From positions 116,064-180,063 of the forward strand of contig NZ_AYMQ01000006.1 of NCBI RefSeq assembly GCF_000633355.1: DNA of 64,000 nucleotides. Reading direction: 5' to 3'. The translations under genes and the position numbers were made by a program. The notes under the pieces are model-generated. The model searched no databases and was not told the origin of the DNA. It saw nothing but the letters and a program-made list of their open reading frames with translations. Origin of the DNA: Serratia sp. H1w. GTDB taxonomy: Bacteria; Pseudomonadota; Gammaproteobacteria; Enterobacterales; Enterobacteriaceae. Positions 35,756 to 44,777 of the stretch are shown here, one piece after another; position 1 is the stretch's first letter, and every line of letters starts with the position of its first letter.

Positions 35756-37672
35756 ATGGTGAGATTTCCCTACCCACGTTTGGCCTATCTGTTCGATGCC
35801 TTGCAGTCCGAAACGCTGCCACAGGACGAACTGGCGAAGCGTTTTGCCGTGTCTACCCGCACGGTGCGCGCCGATATCACCGCGCTGAACGATATCCTGG
35901 AAAGTTATGGTGCGCAGTTTGTCCATAGCCGTGGGGCCGGATATCGCCTTCAGGTTGATGATGAAGCCCGCTTTAGTGCGCTCCAGCATCGGGAACGTAA
36001 ACAGCACGCCACGCCGCGCAGCGCGCAGGAACGGGTGCATTATCTGTTGATTCGCTTTTTGACCTCAGCCTTCTCGATGAAGCTGGAAGATCTGGCCGAT
36101 GAATGGTTTGTCAGCCGGGGTACGCTGCAAAACGACATGGCTGAGGTGAGGGAGCGCCTGGCGCATTACCAGTTAACCATCGAGACCAAGCCGCGCTACG
36201 GGATGAAGCTGTTTGGTGCGGAAATGGCGATCCGCTCCTGTCTGACCGATCTGCTGTTCCAACTGCACCTGGCGGATGCGGAAAACCCCTTGCTGAACAA
36301 CGATATCCTCCATCAGCCGCAGGTGTTGACCTTTGCCGGGCTGCTGCACCCGCTGCTGTCGCAATATGCTATCCGCCTGACCGATGAAGGTGAGCAATAC
36401 CTGGTCTTCTACTGTGCCGTGGCGCTGCGGCGTATCACTGACGGCTATCCGCTACAGGATTTTGACGTGGAAGACGGCGATGACGCAGTACGCAAAGCAT
36501 CAACCTGGTTGGCAGGTGAACTGAGCAAGGCGACGGGTAAAGAAATCGCGGCGGCGGAAGAGGCTTATTTGCGGGTCAACATCGCTGCCAGAAGGGTACA
36601 GGAGGTGCAGCCGACCAAAATCAACGCCGATGACGAAGAGGCGCTGGTGGATTACATCCTGTCCTACATCAACTCGCACTATAACTACAATTTGCAGAAC
36701 GACAAGCAGCTGCGGGCCGATCTACTCACCCATATCAAGACCATGATCACCCGGGTGAAATACCAGATCAATATTCCGAACCCGCTGTTGGCCAACATCA
36801 AGCAGCATTATCCGATGGCCTATGATGTGACCTTGGCGGCGGTCTCGAGCTGGGGTAAACACACGCCTTATACCCTGAGTGAAAACGAAATCGGCTATCT
36901 GGTGCTGCACATCGGTGTGGGTCTGGAGCGGCACTACAACATTGGCTATGAGCGCCATCCGCAGGTGATGCTGGTGTGCGATACCGGTAATTCCACGGTA
37001 CGGATGATCCAGGCACAGATTGCGCGCAAGTATCCGCAACTGGTGGTGACACGCATAGTTTCGCTGCGTGATTACGAAATTCTTCCCGGTATCGAAGAAG
37101 ATTTTGTTATTTCTAACGCACGCATCAGCGAGAAGAACAAGCCGATCGTGGTGATGTCGCCGTTCCCTACGGAGTATCAGCTGGAGCAACTGGGCAAGCT
37201 GGTGCTGGTGGATCGCACCAAGCCATACATGCTGGAAAAGTTCTTCGATGCCAGTCACTTTATGATCGTCAACGAGCCGCTGACGCAGGAGCAGCTGTTT
37301 CACAAAGTCTGCGCCCAACTGGAGCAGGAAGGCTATGTAGGCAGTGATTTCTACCCTTCGGTCGTTGAGCGTGAGGCTATCGTTTCCACCTTGCTGGGGG
37401 AGGGGATCGCTCTGCCGCACTCTCTTGGGTTGTTAGCGAAAAAGACGGTGGTGGTGACGCTGCTGGCTCCGCAGGGTATTCCGTGGGGTGAAGGTGAGGT
37501 GGCGCACGTCATTTTCCTGCTGGCAATCAGCAAAACGGATTACGAGGAGGCGATGGCAATCTACGATCTGTTTGTCACCTTCGTGCGCGAACGTTCGATG
37601 ACCCGTCTGCTGGGCAGTGACAATTTCGACAGTTTCAAAGCGGTGGCACTGGACTGCCTGAGCCGTATTTAA
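35756..37672 (+). CDS. BglG/LicR-type transcriptional regulator with PRDs, EIIB-like and EIIA domains
   Basis: 638 residues. Order: DeoR/HTH_11-type helix-turn-helix (residues ~5-60), a second HTH (~80-140), PRD1 (~170-280), PRD2 (~285-395, with His in LLTHIKTM and LVLHIGVGL), an EIIB-like domain with a Cys in MLVCDTGNSTV (~400-490), and an EIIA of the mannitol/fructose type with His555 in IALPHSLGLL. In PRD1 the usual His position appears as FYCAVALRRI. Such proteins are DNA-binding activators controlled by PTS phosphorylation, not RNA antiterminators. It most likely controls the upstream DUF4310 operon, which would tie it to PTS state. Confidence 0.88.
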   Translation: MVRFPYPRLAYLFDALQSETLPQDELAKRFAVSTRTVRADITALNDILESYGAQFVHSRGAGYRLQVDDEARFSALQHRERKQHATPRSAQERVHYLLIRFLTSAFSMKLEDLADEWFVSRGTLQNDMAEVRERLAHYQLTIETKPRYGMKLFGAEMAIRSCLTDLLFQLHLADAENPLLNNDILHQPQVLTFAGLLHPLLSQYAIRLTDEGEQYLVFYCAVALRRITDGYPLQDFDVEDGDDAVRKASTWLAGELSKATGKEIAAAEEAYLRVNIAARRVQEVQPTKINADDEEALVDYILSYINSHYNYNLQNDKQLRADLLTHIKTMITRVKYQINIPNPLLANIKQHYPMAYDVTLAAVSSWGKHTPYTLSENEIGYLVLHIGVGLERHYNIGYERHPQVMLVCDTGNSTVRMIQAQIARKYPQLVVTRIVSLRDYEILPGIEEDFVISNARISEKNKPIVVMSPFPTEYQLEQLGKLVLVDRTKPYMLEKFFDASHFMIVNEPLTQEQLFHKVCAQLEQEGYVGSDFYPSVVEREAIVSTLLGEGIALPHSLGLLAKKTVVVTLLAPQGIPWGEGEVAHVIFLLAISKTDYEEAMAIYDLFVTFVRERSMTRLLGSDNFDSFKAVALDCLSRI

Positions 37673-37709
37673 CGGTTTCCCCCTCTGAATGCAGAGGGGG
37701 ACCACCGAA

Positions 37710-37802
37710 TTATTGATCTTTCTTCTTGCCGAATATCTTCATCAGCGCGCCGACGATCAGCCCCAGGGCGATGCCGCCTAAAATCCAGTCAACCAAGCTC
37801 AT
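37710..37802 (-). CDS. 30-residue membrane peptide
   Basis: A short frame, too short for usual gene callers. It starts MSLVDWILGG at 37802 and has one hydrophobic helix (residues ~5-23, IALGLIVGALMKIF) and a basic tail ending KKKDQ. An AGGGGGAAC stretch 6-13 bases upstream could serve as the ribosome site. Codon use is ordinary. It sits between two convergent neighbours. Function unknown; the positive-inside rule predicts the C-terminus in the cytoplasm. Confidence 0.6.
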   Translation of the reverse strand: MSLVDWILGGIALGLIVGALMKIFGKKKDQ

Positions 37803-37840
37803 TGTTGTTCCCCCTCGAAGCTATAATCCTGATTATATTA

Positions 37841-38968
37841 TCATTCAATCAAGAACGCCCCATCGATCATTAATCTGCGTTGCTCACTGGTGTAGGTGAG
37901 CCAGGCGTTCTTGCTGTTGGACTTCTCCAGCACGGTGGCCAACTCTGCCTGGCTAAGGGAGAGATCGTCCTGCCAGAACGGGGCGATGGCGTGGCGGGTG
38001 ATAAAGTCGATCAAAAAGCGTGCGGGGGTGTCCGGTTCATTAGGAAATAGCCGCAGGGCAAGCTCGCTCATGAGCGTACGCTGCTGCGCCTGCTCACTTT
38101 CATCCAGCAACTCCAGGAACGGCAGCAGCAGGCGGCCACAGACCTGGCCGTGATGGTAATCACGCAATGCCCCAACCTCACCCGCGATGCCATGGATCAC
38201 GCCCAGGCCCGCCATGCTTAACGTCAGGCCGCCCAGATAGGATGCCTGCATAATCGCTTCGCGGGCCTCATCGCTGTGCTTCAGCGCTGGCCAGGCCGTG
38301 AGGAAGTGGTGAATACCGGTCAACGACATTTCCCGCGACAGGCTGCTGGCGGTCTTGGAAAGATAGGCTTCAAACAGGTGGGTAAAGGCATCGATGGCGC
38401 AATAGGCCAGTACGCTATCTGGCGCTCCCTTCAGTAGATCGGGGTCGAGGATCGCCACCTGCGGCACAAAGTTGTTATGTCGCAAAGAGGCTTTCACCTT
38501 GGTGACCTGAGTATCGGTGATCACCGCATTCTGGGTTACCTCGCTGCCGGTGCCTGCGGTGGTGGGGATGGCGATCAGCGGCAGCGTTGCGCCACTGATT
38601 TTGCTGTCGCCCACTTTTTCCATATAGCGCAGGGTCGGCAGCGGGTGTTCGATCAGGGCGGAGAACGCCTTGGCAGCATCCAATACGCTACCCCCACCTA
38701 TAGCCACCACTCTTTGCACCTGGCCCCGCCAGCGTGGCACCCACTGGTCGATTTCCTGGGGGGAGGCTTCATGGGCGACAATTTCTCTGCCGATTAGCAA
38801 CGGCGTTAGCGCCGGAGCCAGTTCAGCATAGAAGCTACCGTTTAGGAACGATCGGCAGGTGAACAGCAGCGTGGCCTGCGTCTCAGCCTGGAGCAGTGGG
38901 ATCAGTTGCTGGATGCTGCCCTTGCCAAACCAGGCTTGCCGGTTGGCGATCATCAGACTAGTGGTCAT
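37841..38968 (-). CDS. Iron-containing alcohol dehydrogenase
   Basis: 375 residues. Group III alcohol dehydrogenase: the NAD-binding GGGSVLDAAKAF is near residue 92, AIPTTAGTGSEVT follows, and the metal ligands lie in YCAIDAFTHLFEAY and GVIHGIAGEVGALRDYHHGQV. The C-terminal helical domain carries the usual iron site. It interconverts an alcohol and an aldehyde; the substrate is unknown. It is divergent from the LuxR-type gene, so it may belong with the amine/aldehyde genes to its right. Confidence 0.88.
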   Translation of the reverse strand: MTTSLMIANRQAWFGKGSIQQLIPLLQAETQATLLFTCRSFLNGSFYAELAPALTPLLIGREIVAHEASPQEIDQWVPRWRGQVQRVVAIGGGSVLDAAKAFSALIEHPLPTLRYMEKVGDSKISGATLPLIAIPTTAGTGSEVTQNAVITDTQVTKVKASLRHNNFVPQVAILDPDLLKGAPDSVLAYCAIDAFTHLFEAYLSKTASSLSREMSLTGIHHFLTAWPALKHSDEAREAIMQASYLGGLTLSMAGLGVIHGIAGEVGALRDYHHGQVCGRLLLPFLELLDESEQAQQRTLMSELALRLFPNEPDTPARFLIDFITRHAIAPFWQDDLSLSQAELATVLEKSNSKNAWLTYTSEQRRLMIDGAFLIE

Positions 38969-39254
38969 GCTCTCTCCTTGGCGTATCTGGTCATCGAAAC
39001 TCCAGCATAATTCAGCCTGGCAAGGCGAACCAACGCTTTTCCACCGCTTAACCCGAAATTGTTAAGATATTAACCAGCTCAGATTGTGCGGGTAATCGTT
39101 GTCAGGGTCGAAGTTGTGATTTGATTAACATGTAAACAGTTGCGCCCTTGCATTCTGGTCGATTGAGTGCTTTTTATAGCCTGTCAGCCCAAAGTGGGTC
39201 GCTGGAACGCTGGGAAAAGTTAATTGTTAATTTGTTAATGATTGCGGGGGCGAA

Positions 39255-40022
39255 ATGAATATTCAGGTCGAAAGATTATCGGCGGTGATCGACGCAGTGG
39301 CGACCCGCCAATTCTATGCCAGCCTGCTGGGCTATCTGGAGGGGTTCTTTGCCTTCGATAATGCCATCGTTTACGCCTTCGAATACGGTCAGGCACCGCG
39401 TTGCCTGATGAAAACCGAGAAAGAAAACAGTGATGCGGTCAATCAGATCTACCAGCAGGGCGCGTACCTCGAAGATCCCTTTTATCAGGCGCTGAACGGT
39501 GGCGGCCATGGCGATGTATTTACGCTGCGGCAACTGGCCCCCTGCGGTTTTTATCAGACGGATTACTACCGTAACTTTTACCGCAAAACCGGCTGGCACG
39601 ACGAAGCTGGCGTGCTTTTGCAACTGACGCCGGAGCGGGGACTGGGCATCTTTTTCGGTTCGGCCCGGCAAACGGTCGGCGTGCGTTATCCCCAGTTGGC
39701 TGACCTGCGTGGCGCGTTGACGCTGGTAAAAAGCGTGGCGCGGCTGCATGGGGAAGTGGTGGTAGCGGCTAATGTGCCAACCTCCTCGGCCCCACAGGCA
39801 GATAGCGCCGCCCAGGCACGCTATGCGTTAAGTCCGCGTGAGCGTGAAATCGTCGATCTGATCCTGAGCGGCAACGGATCGCAGCAGATCGCCGAACGGC
39901 TATTTATCAGCCTGGGCACGGTAAAAAATCATCGCAAGAACATTTACGGCAAGCTGAATATTGGCTCTCAGGCCGAGCTGTTCAGCCTGTTTTTAACTTC
40001 CCCCCTGCGTCGTACCGCATAA
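39255..40022 (+). CDS. LuxR family (HTH) transcriptional regulator
   Basis: 255 residues. The C-terminal LuxR/FixJ-type DNA-binding domain is clear (LSPREREIVDLILSGNGSQQIAERL, then SLGTVKNHRKNIYGKLNI, residues ~193-245). The N-terminal ~185 residues do not match a receiver or a typical autoinducer-binding domain, so the signal is unknown. It is encoded 98 bp upstream of the FAD oxidase on the same strand and probably regulates it. TTAAT repeats precede its start. Confidence 0.82.
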   Translation: MNIQVERLSAVIDAVATRQFYASLLGYLEGFFAFDNAIVYAFEYGQAPRCLMKTEKENSDAVNQIYQQGAYLEDPFYQALNGGGHGDVFTLRQLAPCGFYQTDYYRNFYRKTGWHDEAGVLLQLTPERGLGIFFGSARQTVGVRYPQLADLRGALTLVKSVARLHGEVVVAANVPTSSAPQADSAAQARYALSPREREIVDLILSGNGSQQIAERLFISLGTVKNHRKNIYGKLNIGSQAELFSLFLTSPLRRTA

Positions 40023-40119
40023 TGTTAAAAAAGTGTTGCGAATATCCCTAAAGGGACATAGCCGCTCGCCCACACTCTGCTGATAATCCAGGCTAAGGCA
40101 ATGGGTAAGGAGTGCGGAA

Positions 40120-41421
40120 ATGAATAATGAAATCGAATCGTTAACCTACTACGCGGCGACCAAGAAATACGATCTGCGCTTCCCCACGCTGGAAGAGGAT
40201 CTGGATGTTGATGTGGTGATCATCGGCGGTGGCTTCTCCGGCATTAACACCGCGCTGGAACTGGCGGAAAAAGGCATCACCAATATCGCTATTCTGGAAG
40301 GGCGCCATCTCGGCTACGGCGGAACAGGCCGCAACGGTGGGCAGGTGATGGCCGGGATCGGCCACGATCTGGAGAAGATCAAACGACACGTTGGCCCAGC
40401 CGGGTTAGAAACCATCTTCAAGATCAGTAACCTCGGGGCCGGGATTATCCGCGAGCGTATTAAAAAGTACGCCATCGATGCTGATTTCTGCTTCGGCTAT
40501 GGCTATCTGGGCAGCAATGCCAGGCAGGAAAAGACCCTGCGCAGCTGGCTTAAAGAATTCAAGGCGGTCTCGCCGGACGAAGAGATCGAACTTTATACCG
40601 GCTCGGAAGTGAAGCAGGTGGTGGGTTCCGATGCTTATACCTGCGCACTGAAACATATGGGCGGTGGCCACGTTCACTCGCTCAACCTGCTGTTGGGAGA
40701 GGCACAGGCGCTAAGCGGTTACGGAGTGAAAATCTTCGAAAACAGTAACGTGCTGAATGTGGAATACGGTAAGCGCATTACCGTGCGTACCGCCATGGGA
40801 TCGGTACGCGCCAACAAGATGCTATGGGCGTGCAACGGTTTCCTCAACGGCATGGATCCCTTTATCTACAAAAAGACCATCAATACCTATGCCTTCCAAC
40901 TGGCTACCGAGCCGCTGTCAGACGAACTGATCCGCCAGATCAGCCCGATCCGTGGGGCTTACAGCGATATCCGGCCGGTGATCGACTATTACCGCGTCAC
41001 CAATGAGAACCGTCTGTTGTTCGGCAGCGCTACCCGGCTGATCGAATATATCCCGTCGGATCTGAAAGCCTGGAACCGCAACCTGATGCTGAAAATCTTC
41101 CCGTATCTGAAGGACGTGAAGATCGACCTGGCCTGGGGCGGGCCGCTGTGTTGCAGCGCTAACCTGTTCCCGCAGATCGGCACTTTGCCACAGCACGATA
41201 ACGTGTTTTACGTGCAGGGTTATTCCGGCTTTGGCGTTACGCCGAGCCACATCGTTTGCAAGGTGCTGGCCGAGGGGATGAGTGAGGGGTCCGATCGCTA
41301 CGATCTGATGAGTTCGATCCCTCACGTCGATATTTTCGGCAAAGACAAACTGCGCCGCGTGATGACCACCGCGGGCAAGGTCTGGCATCAGACTTCCGGC
41401 TACTGGAAGGGGCGCCGTTAG
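40120..41421 (+). CDS. FAD-dependent amine oxidoreductase (PuuB-like, DAO family)
   Basis: 433 residues. The dinucleotide-binding VVIIGGGFSGINTALELAEKG is at residues 32-52 (GxGxxG 36-41). The rest follows the D-amino-acid oxidase/PuuB layout (GRNGGQVMAGIG, then a second Rossmann part, and a C-terminal YSGFGVTPSH flavin contact). PuuB oxidises gamma-glutamylputrescine to the aldehyde with H2O2. A downstream aldehyde dehydrogenase agrees with that type of reaction. Whether the amine is putrescine-derived is not shown: no PuuA or PuuD is seen. AAGGAG precedes the ATG. Confidence 0.87.
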   Translation: MNNEIESLTYYAATKKYDLRFPTLEEDLDVDVVIIGGGFSGINTALELAEKGITNIAILEGRHLGYGGTGRNGGQVMAGIGHDLEKIKRHVGPAGLETIFKISNLGAGIIRERIKKYAIDADFCFGYGYLGSNARQEKTLRSWLKEFKAVSPDEEIELYTGSEVKQVVGSDAYTCALKHMGGGHVHSLNLLLGEAQALSGYGVKIFENSNVLNVEYGKRITVRTAMGSVRANKMLWACNGFLNGMDPFIYKKTINTYAFQLATEPLSDELIRQISPIRGAYSDIRPVIDYYRVTNENRLLFGSATRLIEYIPSDLKAWNRNLMLKIFPYLKDVKIDLAWGGPLCCSANLFPQIGTLPQHDNVFYVQGYSGFGVTPSHIVCKVLAEGMSEGSDRYDLMSSIPHVDIFGKDKLRRVMTTAGKVWHQTSGYWKGRR

Positions 41422-41446
41422 TTTACTAGCAATGTCGGTTATCTGG

Positions 41447-41568
41447 CCCCTCACCCCAGCCCTCTCCCAAAGGGAGAGGGAGCCAGCGCGGTGCCGTGGT
41501 CAGATGCCCGAGCTAATTTGTTGCACATTCGATCCCCTCTCCCTTTGGGAGAGGGTTAGGGTGAGGGG
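41447..41568. repeat. Hairpin-ended dispersed repeat between the oxidase and cupin genes
   Basis: 122 bases, the shortest of the clear copies. Ends are CCCCTCACCCCAGCCCTCTC and GGGAGAGGGTTAGGGTGAGG. The interior shares CGATCCCCTCTCCC with other copies. Confidence 0.8.
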
Positions 41569-41602
41569 AAAACCCTTATCACTACGCTAAAAGGAAAAAA
41601 CC

Positions 41603-41968
41603 ATGAAACCATTACTGCTCAAGCAAGCATTACCAGAACTGCAAGATATTGGCAGCGTCAGCAACCTGGGGGCGACGGTGGTCGCCGGTGAACCCAACGT
41701 TGGCGTAGCGATGATCTTTGGCGCTCCGACAGACAACCTGAACTGCGGCGTTTTCAGTTGCACCCGTGGCACCTTCGTCATGGAATACCCGTTTGCGGAA
41801 CACGCCACGGTATGGGAAGGCACGGCGACGCTGACCAATGAGAACACTGGTGAATCGGCCCAGTATCAGGCCGGCGATTCCTGGTTTGTCGAGAAGGGCA
41901 CCCCGGTGCGCTGGGAAATTACCTCCGATCGCTTTGTGAAGCACTATCTGGCGATTGTCGAAGGCTAA
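41603..41968 (+). CDS. Cupin domain protein (DUF861-like)
   Basis: 121 residues. Single small cupin barrel with EHATVWEGTATLTNENTGESAQYQAGDSWFVEKGTPVRWEIT. The histidine and acidic residues of the metal site are only partly conserved, as usual in this group. AAAGGA precedes the ATG. It lies between the oxidase (34 bp past the repeat) and the ALDH (20 bp downstream), the same trio often seen in amine-catabolism loci. Role unknown. Confidence 0.8.
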   Translation: MKPLLLKQALPELQDIGSVSNLGATVVAGEPNVGVAMIFGAPTDNLNCGVFSCTRGTFVMEYPFAEHATVWEGTATLTNENTGESAQYQAGDSWFVEKGTPVRWEITSDRFVKHYLAIVEG

Positions 41969-41988
41969 CCCGTAAGGAGGGCGATGCG

Positions 41989-43482
41989 ATGACGGATATT
42001 ACACTGTTGCCACAGGTGACGGCCTTTCTGGATCGCCAGCAAGGCCATTACATTAACGGCCAGGTCGTGGTTGGGGCTGGTGAAGAACGCTTTGCAGTGG
42101 TTAACCCGGCAACCGGGCAGACCATCGCGCAGGTGAATGAAGGTGGGCAGGCAGAGGTCGATGCGGCGATGCAGGCGGCCTTTGACGCTTTCCACGCCAG
42201 CTGGGCACAGGTTTCGCCCTTGGAGCGTGGCAACTGCCTGACGCGGCTAGCCGATTTGTTGCAAACCCATCGCGAGGAACTGGCGCAGCTGGAAAGCCTG
42301 TGTTCCGGCAAAACCATTCAACTGTCTCGCGGGCTGGAAATTGATATGGCCTCGCAGTTCCTGCGCTATTTTGCCGGTTGGTCGAGCAAAATCAGCGGGG
42401 AAACGCTGAACGTTTCATTGCCTTCCTTCCAGGGTGAACAATACACCGCATTTACCCGGCGCGAGCCGTTGGGCGTGGTGGTTGGCATCATTCCGTGGAA
42501 CTTCTCGATCATGATCGCCATCTGGAAGCTGGCCGCGGCGCTGACCTGCGGCTGTACGGTGGTGCTCAAACCGAGTGAATACACGCCGCTGACCATGTTG
42601 CGGGTGGCCGAACTGGCAACGGTTGCCGGTATCCCGGCTGGCGCAATCAACATTGTTAACGGCTCAGGCGCACGCCTTGGCCCGGCACTGATCGCCCATC
42701 CACGTTGTGCCAAAGTGACCTTCACTGGTTCGGTTCCTACCGGGATCGCGGTGGGGAAAGCTGCGATGGAACAAGGGATTGTGCGCACCACGCTGGAACT
42801 GGGTGGCAAGAATGCTGCCGCGTTTCTGGCGGACGTTTCGGCCGACAAGATGGTCGACGGTATTATCGAGGCAGGTTACCTGAATCAGGGCCAGATCTGC
42901 GCCGCAGCGGAACGTTTCTATCTGCCTGCCAGCCATATTGATGAGGTGCTGGAGAAGCTGACGCAGCGCCTGGCGGCCATGAAGGTGGGATCACCGCTGG
43001 ATGAAAGCACGGAAGTGGGGCCATTGGCCAACGAGGCACATTATCGCAAGGTCATGGCCCTGTTCGATAAGGCGCGGGCCGAGGGGAGTCAGATTGTTTG
43101 CGGTGGTAAGGCGTTGGCCGGACCGGGCTTCTTTGTGGCCCCGACGGCGATCCGCGCCAATGGGCCGCATGATGCGTTAATGCGTGAAGAAACCTTTGGC
43201 CCAGTGGGCACTTTCCTGGCCTATGAGGATGAAGAGCAGATGATCGCCATGATCAACGATTCACCTTATGGTCTGGCCGCCAGCTTATGGACCAACGATC
43301 TCAGCAAGGCGATGCGCATGATCCCACGGATTGAAGTGGGTACGCTGTGGATCAATATGCACACCTTCCTCGATCCGGCGTTGCCGTTCGGTGGGGTGAA
43401 ATCGTCGGGGATGGGTAGAGAGTTTGGCAGCGCGTTTATCGAGCACTATACCGAGCTGAAATCGGTGATGGTCAGGTATTGA
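41989..43482 (+). CDS. NAD(P)-dependent aldehyde dehydrogenase (PuuC-like)
   Basis: 497 residues. ALDH-superfamily motifs: VVGIIPWNFSIMIAIWKLA, catalytic Glu270 in LELGGKNAA and nucleophile Cys304 in GQICAAAERF. It would oxidise the aldehyde from the FAD oxidase to the acid. The TAAGGAG ribosome site overlaps the cupin stop region, so it is probably in the same operon. Similar enzymes act in putrescine, phenylethylamine and choline routes; the specificity here is unproven. Confidence 0.9.
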   Translation: MTDITLLPQVTAFLDRQQGHYINGQVVVGAGEERFAVVNPATGQTIAQVNEGGQAEVDAAMQAAFDAFHASWAQVSPLERGNCLTRLADLLQTHREELAQLESLCSGKTIQLSRGLEIDMASQFLRYFAGWSSKISGETLNVSLPSFQGEQYTAFTRREPLGVVVGIIPWNFSIMIAIWKLAAALTCGCTVVLKPSEYTPLTMLRVAELATVAGIPAGAINIVNGSGARLGPALIAHPRCAKVTFTGSVPTGIAVGKAAMEQGIVRTTLELGGKNAAAFLADVSADKMVDGIIEAGYLNQGQICAAAERFYLPASHIDEVLEKLTQRLAAMKVGSPLDESTEVGPLANEAHYRKVMALFDKARAEGSQIVCGGKALAGPGFFVAPTAIRANGPHDALMREETFGPVGTFLAYEDEEQMIAMINDSPYGLAASLWTNDLSKAMRMIPRIEVGTLWINMHTFLDPALPFGGVKSSGMGREFGSAFIEHYTELKSVMVRY

Positions 43483-43499
43483 TCGGCGTTGTTTTTTTA

Positions 43500-43519
43500 G
43501 GGGCGGAGATCTCCGCCCC
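43500..43519. terminator. 20-base perfect palindrome between ALDH and ptsO
   Basis: GGGGCGGAGATCTCCGCCCC is an exact palindrome and lies 18 bases after the ALDH stop and 3 before the ptsO stop. It can form a hairpin on either strand and probably ends both convergent transcripts, though T-runs are only on the 5' side. Confidence 0.55.
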
Positions 43520-43521
43520 CA

Positions 43522-43794
43522 TTAATCTTCGTCGAAGCCGGAATTAAACAGTTCAATCACCGCTGCCAGCGCCTGTACTTCCTGCGGGCCAGTGGCTTCA
43601 ATTTCGATATGGCGGCCTTGGGCGGAATCCAGCATCAGCAGCGCGATCACGCTGCTGGCTTCTGCTTCGGTGCCGCTGTCATTGCGCAGCAGCACTTCGG
43701 CGTCAAAACTCTGCACCAGCTCAAACAGCTTCATCGCCGGGCGTGCGTGCATGCCCAGCTTGTTCTTGATTTCAACCGTCTGCTTGACCGTCAT
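43522..43794 (-). CDS. ptsO: Nitrogen-PTS phosphocarrier protein NPr
   Basis: 90 residues, HPr family. His16 in [12 protein letters not shown] is the phosphoryl carrier and Ser is in the usual second site ([10 protein letters not shown]). NPr passes phosphate from EI-Ntr to PtsN. It overlaps rapZ by 4 bases (TCAT), the classical order hpf-ptsN-rapZ-ptsO. Confidence 0.97.
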   Translation of the reverse strand: MTVKQTVEIKNKLGMHARPAMKLFELVQSFDAEVLLRNDSGTEAEASSVIALLMLDSAQGRHIEIEATGPQEVQALAAVIELFNSGFDED

Positions 43795-44648
43795 TGTTGT
43801 TTACGCTTTTCCAGTGTGCGGTGACGTGATTGCACGTTCTTGCCGCGTGAACGGAAATAATCCGCCAACTGTTCTGCCACGTACACCGAACGGTGCTTAC
43901 CGCCGGTACAGCCAATGGCGACGGTCAGATAGCTGCGGTTATTGGTTTCCAGCATCGGCAGCCACTGTTCCAGATAGCTGCGCGTCTGGTAAATGAAGTT
44001 GTGCACTTCGGTGTGACGATCGAGGAACGAGGCCACGGGTTTATCCAGACCGGTCATTGGACGCAGTTTCGGATCCCAATGCGGGTTGGGCAGGAAACGC
44101 ACGTCGAACACGTAATCGGCATCGATGGGAATACCGTGCTTGAAGCCGAAGGATTCGAACACCATCGTCAGCTCGCGCTCGCGTTTACCCAGCAGGCGGG
44201 TACGTAGCATTTCTGCCAGCTCGTGCACCGACATTTCCGAGGTATCGATGATCAGATCGGCACGGGAACGCAGCGGCTCCAGCAGATCGCTTTCTTCATC
44301 GATCGCGCTTTCCAGCGACAGGTTCTTGGCAGAGAGAGGATGCAGGCGACGGGTGTCGCTGTAGCGGCGGATCAGAGTGTTGCGATCGGCATCAAGGAAC
44401 AGCAGCTGCGGCGAGAAGCTTTCCGGCAACTGGGTCATTGCATATTCAAACACTTCCGGCGATTCCGGCATGTTACGGACGTCGATGCTTACCGCAGCGG
44501 AGCTATTGCGTTCGGCCAGCGTTTGAGCCAGCTGTGGCAACAACACCACCGGCAGGTTATCAACGCAGTAAAAACCCATGTCTTCCAGCGCCCGCAAGGC
44601 AACGGATTTCCCTGAACCGGAACGGCCGCTGACAATCATCAGCACCAT
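43791..44648 (-). CDS. rapZ: RNase adapter protein RapZ
   Basis: 285 residues. Walker A GRSGSGKS (residues 8-15) is followed by the [11 protein letters not shown] text and the C-terminal [17 protein letters not shown] that binds GlmY/GlmZ. RapZ directs RNase E to GlmZ, controlling glucosamine-6-phosphate synthesis. ATG 44648 is the conserved MVLMIVSG start; 8 upstream codons in frame are not conserved. Confidence 0.97.
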   Translation of the reverse strand: MVLMIVSGRSGSGKSVALRALEDMGFYCVDNLPVVLLPQLAQTLAERNSSAAVSIDVRNMPESPEVFEYAMTQLPESFSPQLLFLDADRNTLIRRYSDTRRLHPLSAKNLSLESAIDEESDLLEPLRSRADLIIDTSEMSVHELAEMLRTRLLGKRERELTMVFESFGFKHGIPIDADYVFDVRFLPNPHWDPKLRPMTGLDKPVASFLDRHTEVHNFIYQTRSYLEQWLPMLETNNRSYLTVAIGCTGGKHRSVYVAEQLADYFRSRGKNVQSRHRTLEKRKQQ

Positions 44649-44777
44649 GTGGTAACTCCCCTGGCATCTCAATGGCGCTCATCGCCACCGTTAGGATCTA
44701 TTATCTGGGCCAAGGCCCAGATATATCATAAGTAAAACAGTAGCGTTTTCATGGCTGGAAGTCACGCCAGCCGATGG

